Source: Actinopolyspora halophila DSM 43834 (GTDB taxonomy: Bacteria; Actinomycetota; Actinomycetes; Mycobacteriales; Pseudonocardiaceae). Taken from it: a DNA stretch of 64,000 bases. Each line of letters opens with the position of its first letter. Position 1 is the stretch's first letter. The stretch covers positions 4,699,352 to 4,763,351 of the forward strand of contig NZ_AQUI01000002.1 of assembly GCF_000371785.1 (NCBI RefSeq), in the 5' to 3' direction. Positions 37,572-44,655 of the stretch are shown here, one piece after another. Made by a program: the position numbers and the translations under genes. Under the pieces are notes generated by a model that was given only the letters and a program-made list of their open reading frames with translations, was not told the origin of the DNA and searched no databases.

Positions 37572-37928
37572 GTGCACCCGCTGACTTCAGCGATTCAGCC
37601 CCTGCTCAGCCACATCGGCGCCACGACGGTTCCCGTGGAGGAGCGCGAGCCCGGTGACGTGCTGCTCTACTGGGAGGGCAGCCCCGCCGTCGCCGTCCGG
37701 CTGCCCGGGGAGGAGCTCACCAGCGCCCTGGACAGGGTGATCGCCCAGGTGGAGTCCGAGCTCGGCGCGAAACTGTCCGACCTCTCCCGCGCGGACAAGC
37801 AGCGCGCGGTACGCCTGCTGGAGGAACGCGGCGCCTTCACGCTGCGCAAGTCCGCCGAGTCCGTGGCCAAGGCCCTCGGCGTCAGTCGCTTCACCGTCTA
37901 CAACTACCTCAACCGCGAGCGCTCCTGA
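37572..37928 (+). CDS. small helix-turn-helix regulator (YheO/HTH_22-like C-terminus)
   Basis: A 118-residue protein from GTG 37572 with TTGAGG upstream. The C-terminal half, LSRADKQRAVRLLEERGAFTLRKSAESVAKALGVSRFTVYNYLNR, is the HTH_22 (YheO/DauR-type) DNA-binding domain. The N-terminal half (QPLLSHIGATTVPVEEREPGDVLLYWEGSPAVAVRLPG) is a short sensor-like part without the full PAS domain of YheO. It sits between the thiamine-binding protein and the uraD-uraH-uox operon, all on the plus strand, and is a candidate regulator of the ureide genes alongside the IclR protein at 51.6 kb. The ligand is unknown. Confidence 0.7.
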   Translation: MHPLTSAIQPLLSHIGATTVPVEEREPGDVLLYWEGSPAVAVRLPGEELTSALDRVIAQVESELGAKLSDLSRADKQRAVRLLEERGAFTLRKSAESVAKALGVSRFTVYNYLNRERS

Positions 37929-38054
37929 CCGCAAGGCCGCCGCGCCCCGCGGTTCCCGGCAGGCGATCCCCACCCCACACGTCCGGGTGCGAGCGAAACC
38001 GAGCCGGAGCACACTACGTCCGTTGTGCGAGTGCACAGCCATCGACCCGCAAAT

Positions 38055-38096
38055 TTCAACAAACTGTTGACACCTCTGCGGGGCCGGACTTAGCTT
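38055..38096 (+). promoter_or_regulatory. uraD operon promoter with overlapping operator
   Basis: -35 TTGACA (38067-38072), 18-bp spacer, -10 TAGCTT (38091-38096). The palindrome TTCAACA AAC TGTTGAC (38055-38071) overlaps the -35 box by five bases and matches the allB operator at 31705 at 15 of 17 positions. This arrangement indicates repression. Confidence 0.65.
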
Positions 38097-38171
38097 TTCC
38101 CATCAACCGCTCCGAGGGGACATTCAGGTGAACCCGAGGAGAACGACCACGCGAACCGTGGGGTTTTGCCA

Positions 38172-38699
38172 ATGTCAGCACCATCTTCCACCGGGACCGG
38201 TCCGGGGCTGGCCAAGCTGAACAGTCTTCCTCGTCCGGAGCTGATCAAACAGCTGCTGGCCTGTCTCGACGTCCAGCGTTGGGCCAACGAGATCGCCGAC
38301 CGGCGTCCCTACCGATCGGACGACGAACTCTACGAAGTCGCCGACCGCGCCGCGACCGAGCTCACCGAGGACGAGATCCACTCGGCGCTGGCCGCTCATC
38401 CGCGCATCGGACAGCGCTCCACCGGCAAGGACGCCTCGGCGTCCTGGTCCCGCAGGGAACAAGCCGGGGTCGACGCCGACGACACGAAACTGGCCGTGGA
38501 GCTCGCCGAGGCCAACGAGGAGTACGAGCGCCGCTTCGGGCACGTGTACCTGGTGTGCGCCAGCGGTCGCAGCGGGCCGGAACTGCTGGAGATCCTGCGT
38601 TCCCGGCTGGACAACGACCCGACCACCGAAATGCGCGTCGTCGCCGACGAACTGCGCAAGATCGCACGACTGCGGCTGGCGAGGGTGATAGAAGCGTGA
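38172..38699 (+). CDS. uraD: 2-oxo-4-hydroxy-4-carboxy-5-ureidoimidazoline decarboxylase
   Basis: Decarboxylates OHCU to S-allantoin, third step from urate. 175 residues from ATG 38172; a TTG two codons upstream is less likely. Family features are LNSLPRPELIKQLLACLDVQRWANEIADRRPY, the catalytic-histidine segment ALAAHPRIGQR, SRREQAGVDADD, and FGHVYLVCASGRSGPELLEILRSRLDNDP. Its stop overlaps the uraH GTG. Clustering with uraH and uox in pathway order, behind an operator-containing promoter, leaves little doubt. Confidence 0.94.
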   Translation: MSAPSSTGTGPGLAKLNSLPRPELIKQLLACLDVQRWANEIADRRPYRSDDELYEVADRAATELTEDEIHSALAAHPRIGQRSTGKDASASWSRREQAGVDADDTKLAVELAEANEEYERRFGHVYLVCASGRSGPELLEILRSRLDNDPTTEMRVVADELRKIARLRLARVIEA

Positions 38700-39046
38700 G
38701 CGGAACGAACAGGAGCGCCGTCACGACGCACGTCCTCGACTCCTCCAGGGGACTGCCCGCTGCGGGGATCACCGTCGCCCTGGAACAGGCCACCGACGGA
38801 GGGTGGAACCTGATCGGCGAGGCCGTGACCAACGACGACGGCCGGGTCGGACAACTCGGACCGGGCCGCCTGGACGAGGGCACCTACCGGCTGACCTTCG
38901 AGACCGGGGACTACTTCCAAAGGCTGAACGTCGACTCCTTCTATCCGCAGGTGCAGATCGCCTTCCGCCTCGCGGATCCGGAGCAGCACTACCACGTGCC
39001 GCTGTTGCTGAGCCCGTTCGCATATTCCACATACCGAGGGAGCTGA
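38696..39046 (+). CDS. uraH: 5-hydroxyisourate hydrolase (transthyretin-like)
   Basis: Hydrolyses 5-hydroxyisourate to OHCU. 116 residues from GTG 38696, which overlaps the uraD stop (GTGA). The transthyretin-like fold has the active-site TTHVLDSSRGLPAAGI, the RLTFETGDYF strand, FYPQVQIAF and the C-terminal YRGS tetrapeptide diagnostic of HIU hydrolases. It is translated between uraD and uox. All three urate-degrading enzymes are therefore made from one message. Confidence 0.95.
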   Translation: MSGTNRSAVTTHVLDSSRGLPAAGITVALEQATDGGWNLIGEAVTNDDGRVGQLGPGRLDEGTYRLTFETGDYFQRLNVDSFYPQVQIAFRLADPEQHYHVPLLLSPFAYSTYRGS

Positions 39047-39053
39047 TCAGCTC

Positions 39054-39944
39054 ATGGGCATCGTCATGGGCCCGAACCAGTACGGCAAGTCCGAATGCCG
39101 AATCGTCACCGTCAACAGGGGCAGCAGCAGGCACGGCATCAAGGACCTCAACGTAAGCACCTCGCTGCGCGGTGACTTCGACGAGACCCACCACACCGGC
39201 GACAACTCCAAGGTGCTGCCGACCGACACCCAGAAGAACACCGTCTACGGGCTCGCGAAGGAGCAGCCGGTCGGCGAGATCGAGGACTTCGCCATGCGCC
39301 TCGGTCGTCACTTCGTCGACACGCAACAGCCGGTGACCGGAGCGCGCGTGCTCATCGACGAGTACGCCTGGGAGCGCATCCCGGTCGGTGGTGCCGGGCA
39401 CGACCACTCCTTCGCCCGTTCCAGCGACGAGAAGCGCACCACCGCGGTGACCATCGAGGGCTCGGAGACCCACGTCGTCTCCGGCCTCAAGGACCTCGTC
39501 GTGCTCAAGTCCACGGGCTCGGAGTTCTGGGGGTACCCCAAGGACCGGTTCACCACCCTCGCCGAGACCGACGACCGGATCCTGGCCACGGCCGTGACCG
39601 CGCGCTGGCGTTATCTCAGCACCGACGTCGACTGGGCGAAGAGTTTCGAGGCGATCCGCGAGATCATGCTCGAAACGTTCGCCACCACCCACAGCTACGC
39701 GCTGCAGCAGAGCCTGTACGAGATGGGCAAGGCCGTGCTGGAGAAGCGCCCCGAGGTCGCGGAAGTCCGCATGTCCCTGCCGAACAAGCACCACTTCCTG
39801 GTGGATCTCGAACGGTTCGGGATGGAGAACGAGAACGAGGTCTTCTTCGCGGCCGATCGTCCCTACGGCCTCATCGAAGGCACTGTGACCCGCGACGACG
39901 TCGATCCGGCCCCCATGGCCTGGTACAGCTTGCCGGAATTCTGA
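39054..39944 (+). CDS. uox: urate oxidase (uricase)
   Basis: Cofactor-free oxidation of urate to 5-hydroxyisourate. 296 residues, typical. Two tunnelling-fold repeats: NQYGKSECRIVTVNRGS near the N-terminus, the active-site TGDNSKVLPTDTQKNTVYGLAK with the catalytic Thr, and in the second half LKSTGSEFWGYPKDRFTTL, FATTHSYALQQSLYEMG and MSLPNKHHFLVDL. It lies 7 bp after uraH, with GAGGGAG about 12 nt before the ATG; ATG 39066 is a possible alternative start. It is the last gene of the operon, ending at a hairpin with a T-rich tail. Confidence 0.96.
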   Translation: MGIVMGPNQYGKSECRIVTVNRGSSRHGIKDLNVSTSLRGDFDETHHTGDNSKVLPTDTQKNTVYGLAKEQPVGEIEDFAMRLGRHFVDTQQPVTGARVLIDEYAWERIPVGGAGHDHSFARSSDEKRTTAVTIEGSETHVVSGLKDLVVLKSTGSEFWGYPKDRFTTLAETDDRILATAVTARWRYLSTDVDWAKSFEAIREIMLETFATTHSYALQQSLYEMGKAVLEKRPEVAEVRMSLPNKHHFLVDLERFGMENENEVFFAADRPYGLIEGTVTRDDVDPAPMAWYSLPEF

Positions 39945-39953
39945 TTCCGCCGC

Positions 39954-39985
39954 CGGGGCCGTCGGACCGCGAACCGGCGGCCCCG
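39954..39985 (+). terminator. intrinsic terminator of the uraD-uraH-uox operon
   Basis: Stem CGGGGCCG/CGGCCCCG followed by TTGTTTTC, one of the few classical T-tailed terminators in the window. It begins 9 bp after the uox stop. Confidence 0.75.
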
Positions 39986-40013
39986 TTGTTTTCACCGCTG
40001 TAGACACCCCCTT

Positions 40014-40027
40014 TTTCGTAAACGAAA
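40014..40027. promoter_or_regulatory. palindrome upstream of the NCS2 permease
   Basis: TTTCGT AA ACGAAA, a perfect 6+2+6 palindrome about 90 bp before the permease ATG. It resembles the hyi palindrome at 37171 in its TTTCG...CGAAA arms, though the spacer differs by one base. It is a candidate operator for a regulator shared by the two. Confidence 0.5.
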
Positions 40028-40117
40028 CCTTCACTCGGCAGCAACACCTGATCCGAGATCCGGCAGCAGAATTGATTTAGCTACCTCTCATATCTTCTCC
40101 GCGCTCAGGAGTCCCCT

Positions 40118-41611
40118 ATGCCCCTGTTCATCAGTAGGCGCAATCGCGGAACGCGAAACGGAAGAAACGATTCCCATCCGGTGGACGAGGTACTACCGCC
40201 GGGCAAGCTGTTCGCCTACGGTGTGCAGCACATCGCCGCGATGTACGCGGGCGTGGTAGCACCCCCACTCATCATCGGACAAGCGCTCGGGCTCAGCCCG
40301 CTCAACATGACGCTGTTGATCGGCGCCAGTCTGTTGACCGCCGGGCTGGCGACCCTGTTGCAGTCGATCGGTGTATGGCGCATCGGCGCCAGGATGCCCT
40401 TCGTCAACGGTGTCACCTTCGCGTCCGTGGCTCCGATCCTGGCCATCGTCACCCAGCACGACAAACAACAAGCTCTGTCCATTGTGTATGGATCGGTGCT
40501 GGTGGCCGGTATTCTGGCCTTTCTGGCCGCTCCTTATTTCTCCCGAATCGTGCGGTTCTTCCCACCGCTGGTCAACGGAACCGTGATCACGCTGATCGGG
40601 TTGTCGCTGTTCCCGGTGGCGGCCGACTGGATAGCCGGTCAGGACCCCGAAGCGGCCAACTACTCCTCCCCGCTGCGCATCGGACTCGGCGCGGGGACCT
40701 TCCTGCTGGTGCTGGTACTGAACCGGGTGCTGAGGGGCTTCCTGAACCGAATAGCGATACTGATCGGCCTGGTCGTGGGCACGTTCGTCGCCTGGCCGCT
40801 GGGAATGGTGGACACCAGCACGTTCGAGCGCGCCCCGGTCTTCGACGTGCCGATGCCGTTCGAGATGGCCTCTCCGGCCTTCAGCCTCACGGCCACGATC
40901 TCCATCTGCATCGTGATGCTCGTGGCCATGATGGAAAGCACCGCCGACATGATCGCGCTGGGCGAGATCGTCGACCGCCCGGCCGGGGAGAAGACCATCG
41001 CGGCCGGGCTGCGCGCCGACGGCGCCGGTAGCGCGCTCAGCGCGGTGTTCGGTGGCTTCACCTGCAGCGCGTTCGCGCAGAACGTCGGACTGGTCGCGCT
41101 GACCAGGGTCAAGAGCCGTTTCGTCGTGGCCGCGGCAGGCGGAGTGCTGATCCTGATGGGACTCTTCCCGGTCGTGGGAGGCGTGGTCTCGCTGGTGCCC
41201 AAACCCGTGCTGGGCGGTGCCGCGCTGGTGCTGTTCGGTTCGGTGGCGGCCAGCGGTGTGCGCACTCTGGGCAAGGCGAACCTGGGCGACCCGCTGAACG
41301 CGCTGGTGGTCGCGGGCGCGTTCGGCGTGGGCATGATCCCGATCATCTCCCCGGATTTCTACGAGCACTTCCCCGCCGCGCTGCGCACCGTGCTGGACTC
41401 CGGGATCAGCACCGGCTGCCTGATCGCGGTGTCGTTGAACCTGCTGTTCAACGGATCCCGAGCAACGGGAGGAGAGCAGGACCAGGCCCCCGAGGAAGAC
41501 ACCCCGCCCGCCGCTCGCGAAGCTGTGGACGCGGACGACTCCCGGGCGGAGCCCGTGCCCACCCCCCGTTCCAACGACGTGCGCAGCGAAGCCGAACCGA
41601 CCGGCTACTGA
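40118..41611 (+). CDS. NCS2 family purine (xanthine/urate) permease
   Basis: A 497-residue membrane transporter of the nucleobase-cation symporter 2 family with about 14 hydrophobic segments. Signatures are LFAYGVQHIAAMYAGVVAPPLIIGQALGL, the QSIGVWRIGARMPFVNGVTF segment, a conserved Glu in MESTADMIALGEI, and GGFTCSAFAQNVGLVALTRVKSRFV with the NVG-type substrate motif. These favour xanthine/urate over uracil. The 55-residue C-terminal tail is acidic and disordered. It is the uptake step for the urate pathway beside uox. No xanthine dehydrogenase is in the window. ATG 40118 has CAGGAG upstream. Confidence 0.9.
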   Translation: MPLFISRRNRGTRNGRNDSHPVDEVLPPGKLFAYGVQHIAAMYAGVVAPPLIIGQALGLSPLNMTLLIGASLLTAGLATLLQSIGVWRIGARMPFVNGVTFASVAPILAIVTQHDKQQALSIVYGSVLVAGILAFLAAPYFSRIVRFFPPLVNGTVITLIGLSLFPVAADWIAGQDPEAANYSSPLRIGLGAGTFLLVLVLNRVLRGFLNRIAILIGLVVGTFVAWPLGMVDTSTFERAPVFDVPMPFEMASPAFSLTATISICIVMLVAMMESTADMIALGEIVDRPAGEKTIAAGLRADGAGSALSAVFGGFTCSAFAQNVGLVALTRVKSRFVVAAAGGVLILMGLFPVVGGVVSLVPKPVLGGAALVLFGSVAASGVRTLGKANLGDPLNALVVAGAFGVGMIPIISPDFYEHFPAALRTVLDSGISTGCLIAVSLNLLFNGSRATGGEQDQAPEEDTPPAAREAVDADDSRAEPVPTPRSNDVRSEAEPTGY

Positions 41612-41627
41612 AGTTCCCGTTCGGTTC

Positions 41628-41665
41628 GCGTGGCGGTGCGGGTTCCCCGACATCGGGCAGCGGCA
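41628..41665 (+). repeat. fragment of the dispersed element (downstream of the permease)
   Basis: TTCGCGTGGCGGTGCGGGTT and CCCCGACATCGGGCAGC resemble the lead-in of copy B followed directly by the loop edge, as if the arm had been lost. It begins 17 bp after the permease stop in sense orientation. Confidence 0.4.
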
Positions 41666-41724
41666 CGTACGCGGTGCAACCGAACCGATCGAAAGGTCTC
41701 CGCGGAACTCGCGGAAGACCCCCG

Positions 41725-41753
41725 CGGGCCCGGTCGACGACCGGGCCCGTTTT
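41725..41753 (+). terminator. intrinsic terminator downstream of the permease
   Basis: An 11-bp stem CGGGCCCGGTC/GACCGGGCCCG with a GAC loop and a TTTT tail, 114 bp past the permease stop. The remaining 240 bp before the amidase gene are AT-richer promoter-like sequence with nothing else recognised. Confidence 0.75.
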
Positions 41754-41996
41754 CGCGGGCGCTCGGCTTTTCGGCCCATCCCGTCGGATCCGGGCGACCG
41801 AGAACACTCGACCGGACATCCGATAAATCGGACTGTTTTAGGACATTCACTTGTCCGTTCCGCTCGATTCCGGGAAAAATCCCCCTCGTCGGCCGTCGAA
41901 TCGAAAATCGTCCACTTTCGAACATCCACTGGACCGCGCGAGTTTCCCGGAAAACGCTCCCGGTGCTGCCGCCGGTACCAGTTCGCGGAGTGACAC

Positions 41997-43079
41997 ATGT
42001 CGGATTCGTCCCGTGATTCAGCGCCACGTTCAACGACCGGCCCGAACAGACGGAGCCTGCTCGGTGCCGCCCTCGGCGGGTGTGCCGGGCTGCTGGTCCT
42101 CGACCGGAAAACGGCGGCCGCGGCCCCGGTGCCGCGCAGCTCGACGATCGCGGACACCGCGGCCTGGGGCGCCAGAGCCCCGAACGCGACGATCGACGTG
42201 CTCGGACACGCCCCTTCCAAGATCGTAGTCCACCACACCGCCACCCCCAACAGCACCGACTACTCCCGGGCGCACGCCTTCGAACTGGCACGGTCCATTC
42301 AGGACCACCACATGGACGTCAACGGGTGGATCGACACCGGCCAGCACTTCACGATCAGCCGTGGCGGATACGCGACGGAGGGCAGGCACCGCAGTCTCGC
42401 GGCGCTGGAGGACGGATCGCGGCACGTGATCGGGGCGCACACGGCCGGGCAGAACCGGCTGGCCGCGGGTATCGAGAACGAGGGCACCTACGACGGCGTC
42501 GCCCCGAGGGACGCGCAGTACACGAGGCTGGTCGAGCTCTGCGCCCGACTGTGCCGCCGGTACGGCATCGAACCCCACGAGATCTACGGTCACCGGGACT
42601 TCAACGCCACCGACTGCCCCGGCGACCGGCTCTACGCCCTGCTGGGGCAACTGCGCGCGGACGTGGCGGCCGAGGTCGGCGGGGACCCGACCGGTGTGAG
42701 CTGGCCGCTGCTGCGCCCCGGCGAGGAGGGCGAGCGAGTACGCGTACTGCAGTACCTGCTCAACGAGCACGGAGCCTCCCTGACCGCCGACGGGGTCTAC
42801 GGTCCCGCCACCGAGAGCGCGGTGGGCGACTTCCAACGCGCCACCGGGGCCATCGTGGACGGTCTGGCGGGTAACCAGACCTGGAACCAGGCCGTCCGCG
42901 AACGCGGCGACGGCGACCGCGGTCCGGCCGTGCGGGCGGTGCAGCACCGGCTCGGTACCACGGTGGACGGGGTCTTCGGGCCGAACACCGAGACGGCGGT
43001 GCGCTCGTTCCAGTCCGCCAACGGAATCTCCTCCGACGGAGTCGTCCGGGTCCGCACCTGGCAGGCACTCGTCGGATGA
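41997..43079 (+). CDS. Tat-exported N-acetylmuramoyl-L-alanine amidase with two peptidoglycan-binding repeats
   Basis: A 360-residue PGRP/amidase_2 enzyme that cleaves the glycan-peptide amide bond of peptidoglycan. The twin-arginine signal is NRRSLLGAALGGCAG (Arg18/Arg19). The catalytic domain (about 50-215) starts with DTAAWGARAP; zinc ligands are His79 in VVHHTAT, His199 in YGHRDFNATDCPG and Cys207. Two PG_binding_1 repeats follow (about 228-290 and 298-360), each ending in a DG(V)(F/Y)GP-TE-AV motif. ATG 41997 follows GGAG. It is 63 bp upstream of another secreted peptidoglycan hydrolase, so the pair probably acts together in wall remodelling or in attacking other cells. Confidence 0.9.
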   Translation: MSDSSRDSAPRSTTGPNRRSLLGAALGGCAGLLVLDRKTAAAAPVPRSSTIADTAAWGARAPNATIDVLGHAPSKIVVHHTATPNSTDYSRAHAFELARSIQDHHMDVNGWIDTGQHFTISRGGYATEGRHRSLAALEDGSRHVIGAHTAGQNRLAAGIENEGTYDGVAPRDAQYTRLVELCARLCRRYGIEPHEIYGHRDFNATDCPGDRLYALLGQLRADVAAEVGGDPTGVSWPLLRPGEEGERVRVLQYLLNEHGASLTADGVYGPATESAVGDFQRATGAIVDGLAGNQTWNQAVRERGDGDRGPAVRAVQHRLGTTVDGVFGPNTETAVRSFQSANGISSDGVVRVRTWQALVG

Positions 43080-43141
43080 GCCGCGCGCCCCACCACCGCG
43101 GTGGACGCGCGGACCGATTTCACCCGAGCAAGGAGGTAGTC

Positions 43142-43891
43142 ATGACAGCGAGACGAAGAGGACGCGGGGTGGTGGGCCTGCTCGGCGCGTTCGCCCTGAG
43201 CCTCGGCCTGGTGAGCGGTGCGAGCGTGCTCGACCCGGCACCCGCCGCCGCTGACTCCTGCTACACCTGGGGACAGACCCTGTCCCAGGGCGACAGCGGA
43301 AGCGCCGTGCGCAAGCTGCAGGTCCGCGTGGCAGGCTGGGCGGCGTCCGGAAACCCGGTGAACATCGACGGTGCCTACGGGCCGGAAACCGCGAACGCGG
43401 TGGAGCGGTTCCAACGTGGCTACGGTCTGTCGGTGGACGGTGTCGCGGGCCCGGAGACCTACGGTCAGATCTACGACCTGCAGGACGCCGACTGCACCCC
43501 GGCGCACTTCGCGTTCTCCGAGTTCACCTCCAACGACGGCAGCGGGTTCTCCGGTGGCAACACCAGTGCCTCCAACGTTCGCACCAACGTGCTGCGCAAC
43601 ATGTGGAAGCTGGAGGCGCTGCGGCACAAACTCGGTGACAGCCCGCTCTACATCAGTTCAGGATTCCGCAGCGTCTCGCACAACGACGACGTGGGCGGCG
43701 CGCCGAACAGCAAGCACACCTACGGAACCGGCCTCGACCTGACCGGCGCTCCCTCGCTGTGCGACCTGGCCCGTGAAGCCAGGAGTTCCGGCTTCAACGG
43801 CATCATCGGCCCCGGAGCGTCCGGGCACAACGACCACACGCACCTGGACACCCGCTCGGGTCGGTACTGGAACGCGCCGAACTGCTTCTGA
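43142..43891 (+). CDS. secreted D-Ala-D-Ala carboxypeptidase (M15-like) with a peptidoglycan-binding domain
   Basis: A 249-residue zinc peptidase of the Streptomyces albus G type. Residues 1-37 form a Sec signal (LLGAFALSLGLVSGASV) ending around PAAADSC. A PG_binding_1 domain follows (about 45-112: LSQGDSGSAVRKLQVRVAGW, AYGPETANAVERFQ). The M15 domain (about 118-249) has zinc motifs SKHTYGTGLDLT and HNDHTHLD. It trims or cleaves the stem peptide. AAGGAGG precedes ATG 43142, which decides the start over upstream codons. It is co-oriented with and close to the amidase. A fragment of the dispersed element lies 25 bp past the stop. Confidence 0.9.
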   Translation: MTARRRGRGVVGLLGAFALSLGLVSGASVLDPAPAAADSCYTWGQTLSQGDSGSAVRKLQVRVAGWAASGNPVNIDGAYGPETANAVERFQRGYGLSVDGVAGPETYGQIYDLQDADCTPAHFAFSEFTSNDGSGFSGGNTSASNVRTNVLRNMWKLEALRHKLGDSPLYISSGFRSVSHNDDVGGAPNSKHTYGTGLDLTGAPSLCDLAREARSSGFNGIIGPGASGHNDHTHLDTRSGRYWNAPNCF

Positions 43892-43915
43892 GACGTAAGG
43901 GCGCCGCCGCGGCTC

Positions 43916-43985
43916 GCGTAGGTGGTCACGTGGCGGACCCCCTCACGAGCTCTCGCCGCGAGTGCCCCGACGTCGAGTGACCACG
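43916..43985 (+). repeat. fragment of the dispersed element (downstream of the M15 peptidase)
   Basis: GCGTAGGTGGTCACGTGGCG then GACCCCCTCACGAG and CTCTCGCCGCGAG in plus orientation, starting 25 bp after the M15 stop. The lead-in matches that of copy A in sense orientation. A full loop is absent. Confidence 0.45.
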
Positions 43986-44063
43986 AAGCACGGCGGGACG
44001 ACCGTGTCGCCTGGTGCGGCACGGTCGTTACTTCGTCGAGTTACCGATAGCCTTCCCTCCGTG

Positions 44064-44558
44064 ATGAGCACCGCGCGGCACGGCTCGCACCTGCCGCACC
44101 ACCTGGCTCTGGCGTGGGCGCTGCTGTTCGCAGCGCTGAGCGTGTTCTGGGCCCTCGGCGGGGAGACCGGCCTCCACCCGCTGGAGACCCCCGATCCGAC
44201 GTCGCTGTTCGTGCTGGTCAATCTCGTGGCGGCCGCTCTCAAGACGGGTATCGGCGTCGCTGCGTGGCTGGCCACCCGCGAGTGGCGGCGGCGCGTGGTG
44301 CGCGGCCTGCTGGCGCTGGCGCTCTGGGGTTCCGGGGTGGTGTGCGCGCTGTACGGCGTGTTCGGCCTGGTGGGCAACAGCCTGGTGCTGGCCGGAGTCC
44401 TACCGGTCGCGGGTGGGATCAGCCGCTGGTACTGGTACTACGTGCTGCTCTGGGATCCCTTCTGGGTGCTGGGTGGAGCGCTGCTGCTCGCGGCGGCGCT
44501 GCGCTCCGGCCAACCACGCGAACCAGGGGAGTCCGGCTCCGGGTGGCGGATGTTCTGA
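44064..44558 (+). CDS. DUF3995-like four-helix membrane protein
   Basis: A 164-residue integral membrane protein with four hydrophobic segments (ALAWALLFAALSVFWALGG; LVNLVAAALKTGIGVAAWLA; VVRGLLALALWGSGVVCALYGVFGLVG; YVLLWDPFWVLGGALLLAAAL). The motif GG..GLHPLE after helix 1 and WYWYYVLLWDPFWVLGG near the end are typical of DUF3995. Function is unknown. ATG 44064 is used; GTG 44061 directly before it is equally possible. Upstream bases show no ribosome site. It precedes the erythromycin-esterase-like gene by about 100 bp, and joint transcription is likely. Confidence 0.75.
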   Translation: MSTARHGSHLPHHLALAWALLFAALSVFWALGGETGLHPLETPDPTSLFVLVNLVAAALKTGIGVAAWLATREWRRRVVRGLLALALWGSGVVCALYGVFGLVGNSLVLAGVLPVAGGISRWYWYYVLLWDPFWVLGGALLLAAALRSGQPREPGESGSGWRMF

Positions 44559-44655
44559 AAGCGCACCGCGTGCCTGTGCCAGAGGGCGGCAGGGCCTCGA
44601 CCTTCCGCAGAATCCGCGTCCGACCAGCGACAGCGACGAGCCGGAGCGAGCGTTC

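Noticed and set aside
40193-42256. Minus-strand 687-codon frame opposite the NCS2 permease
   Set aside because: It is His/Gln/Arg-rich, antisense to a clear transporter, and spans the permease terminator.
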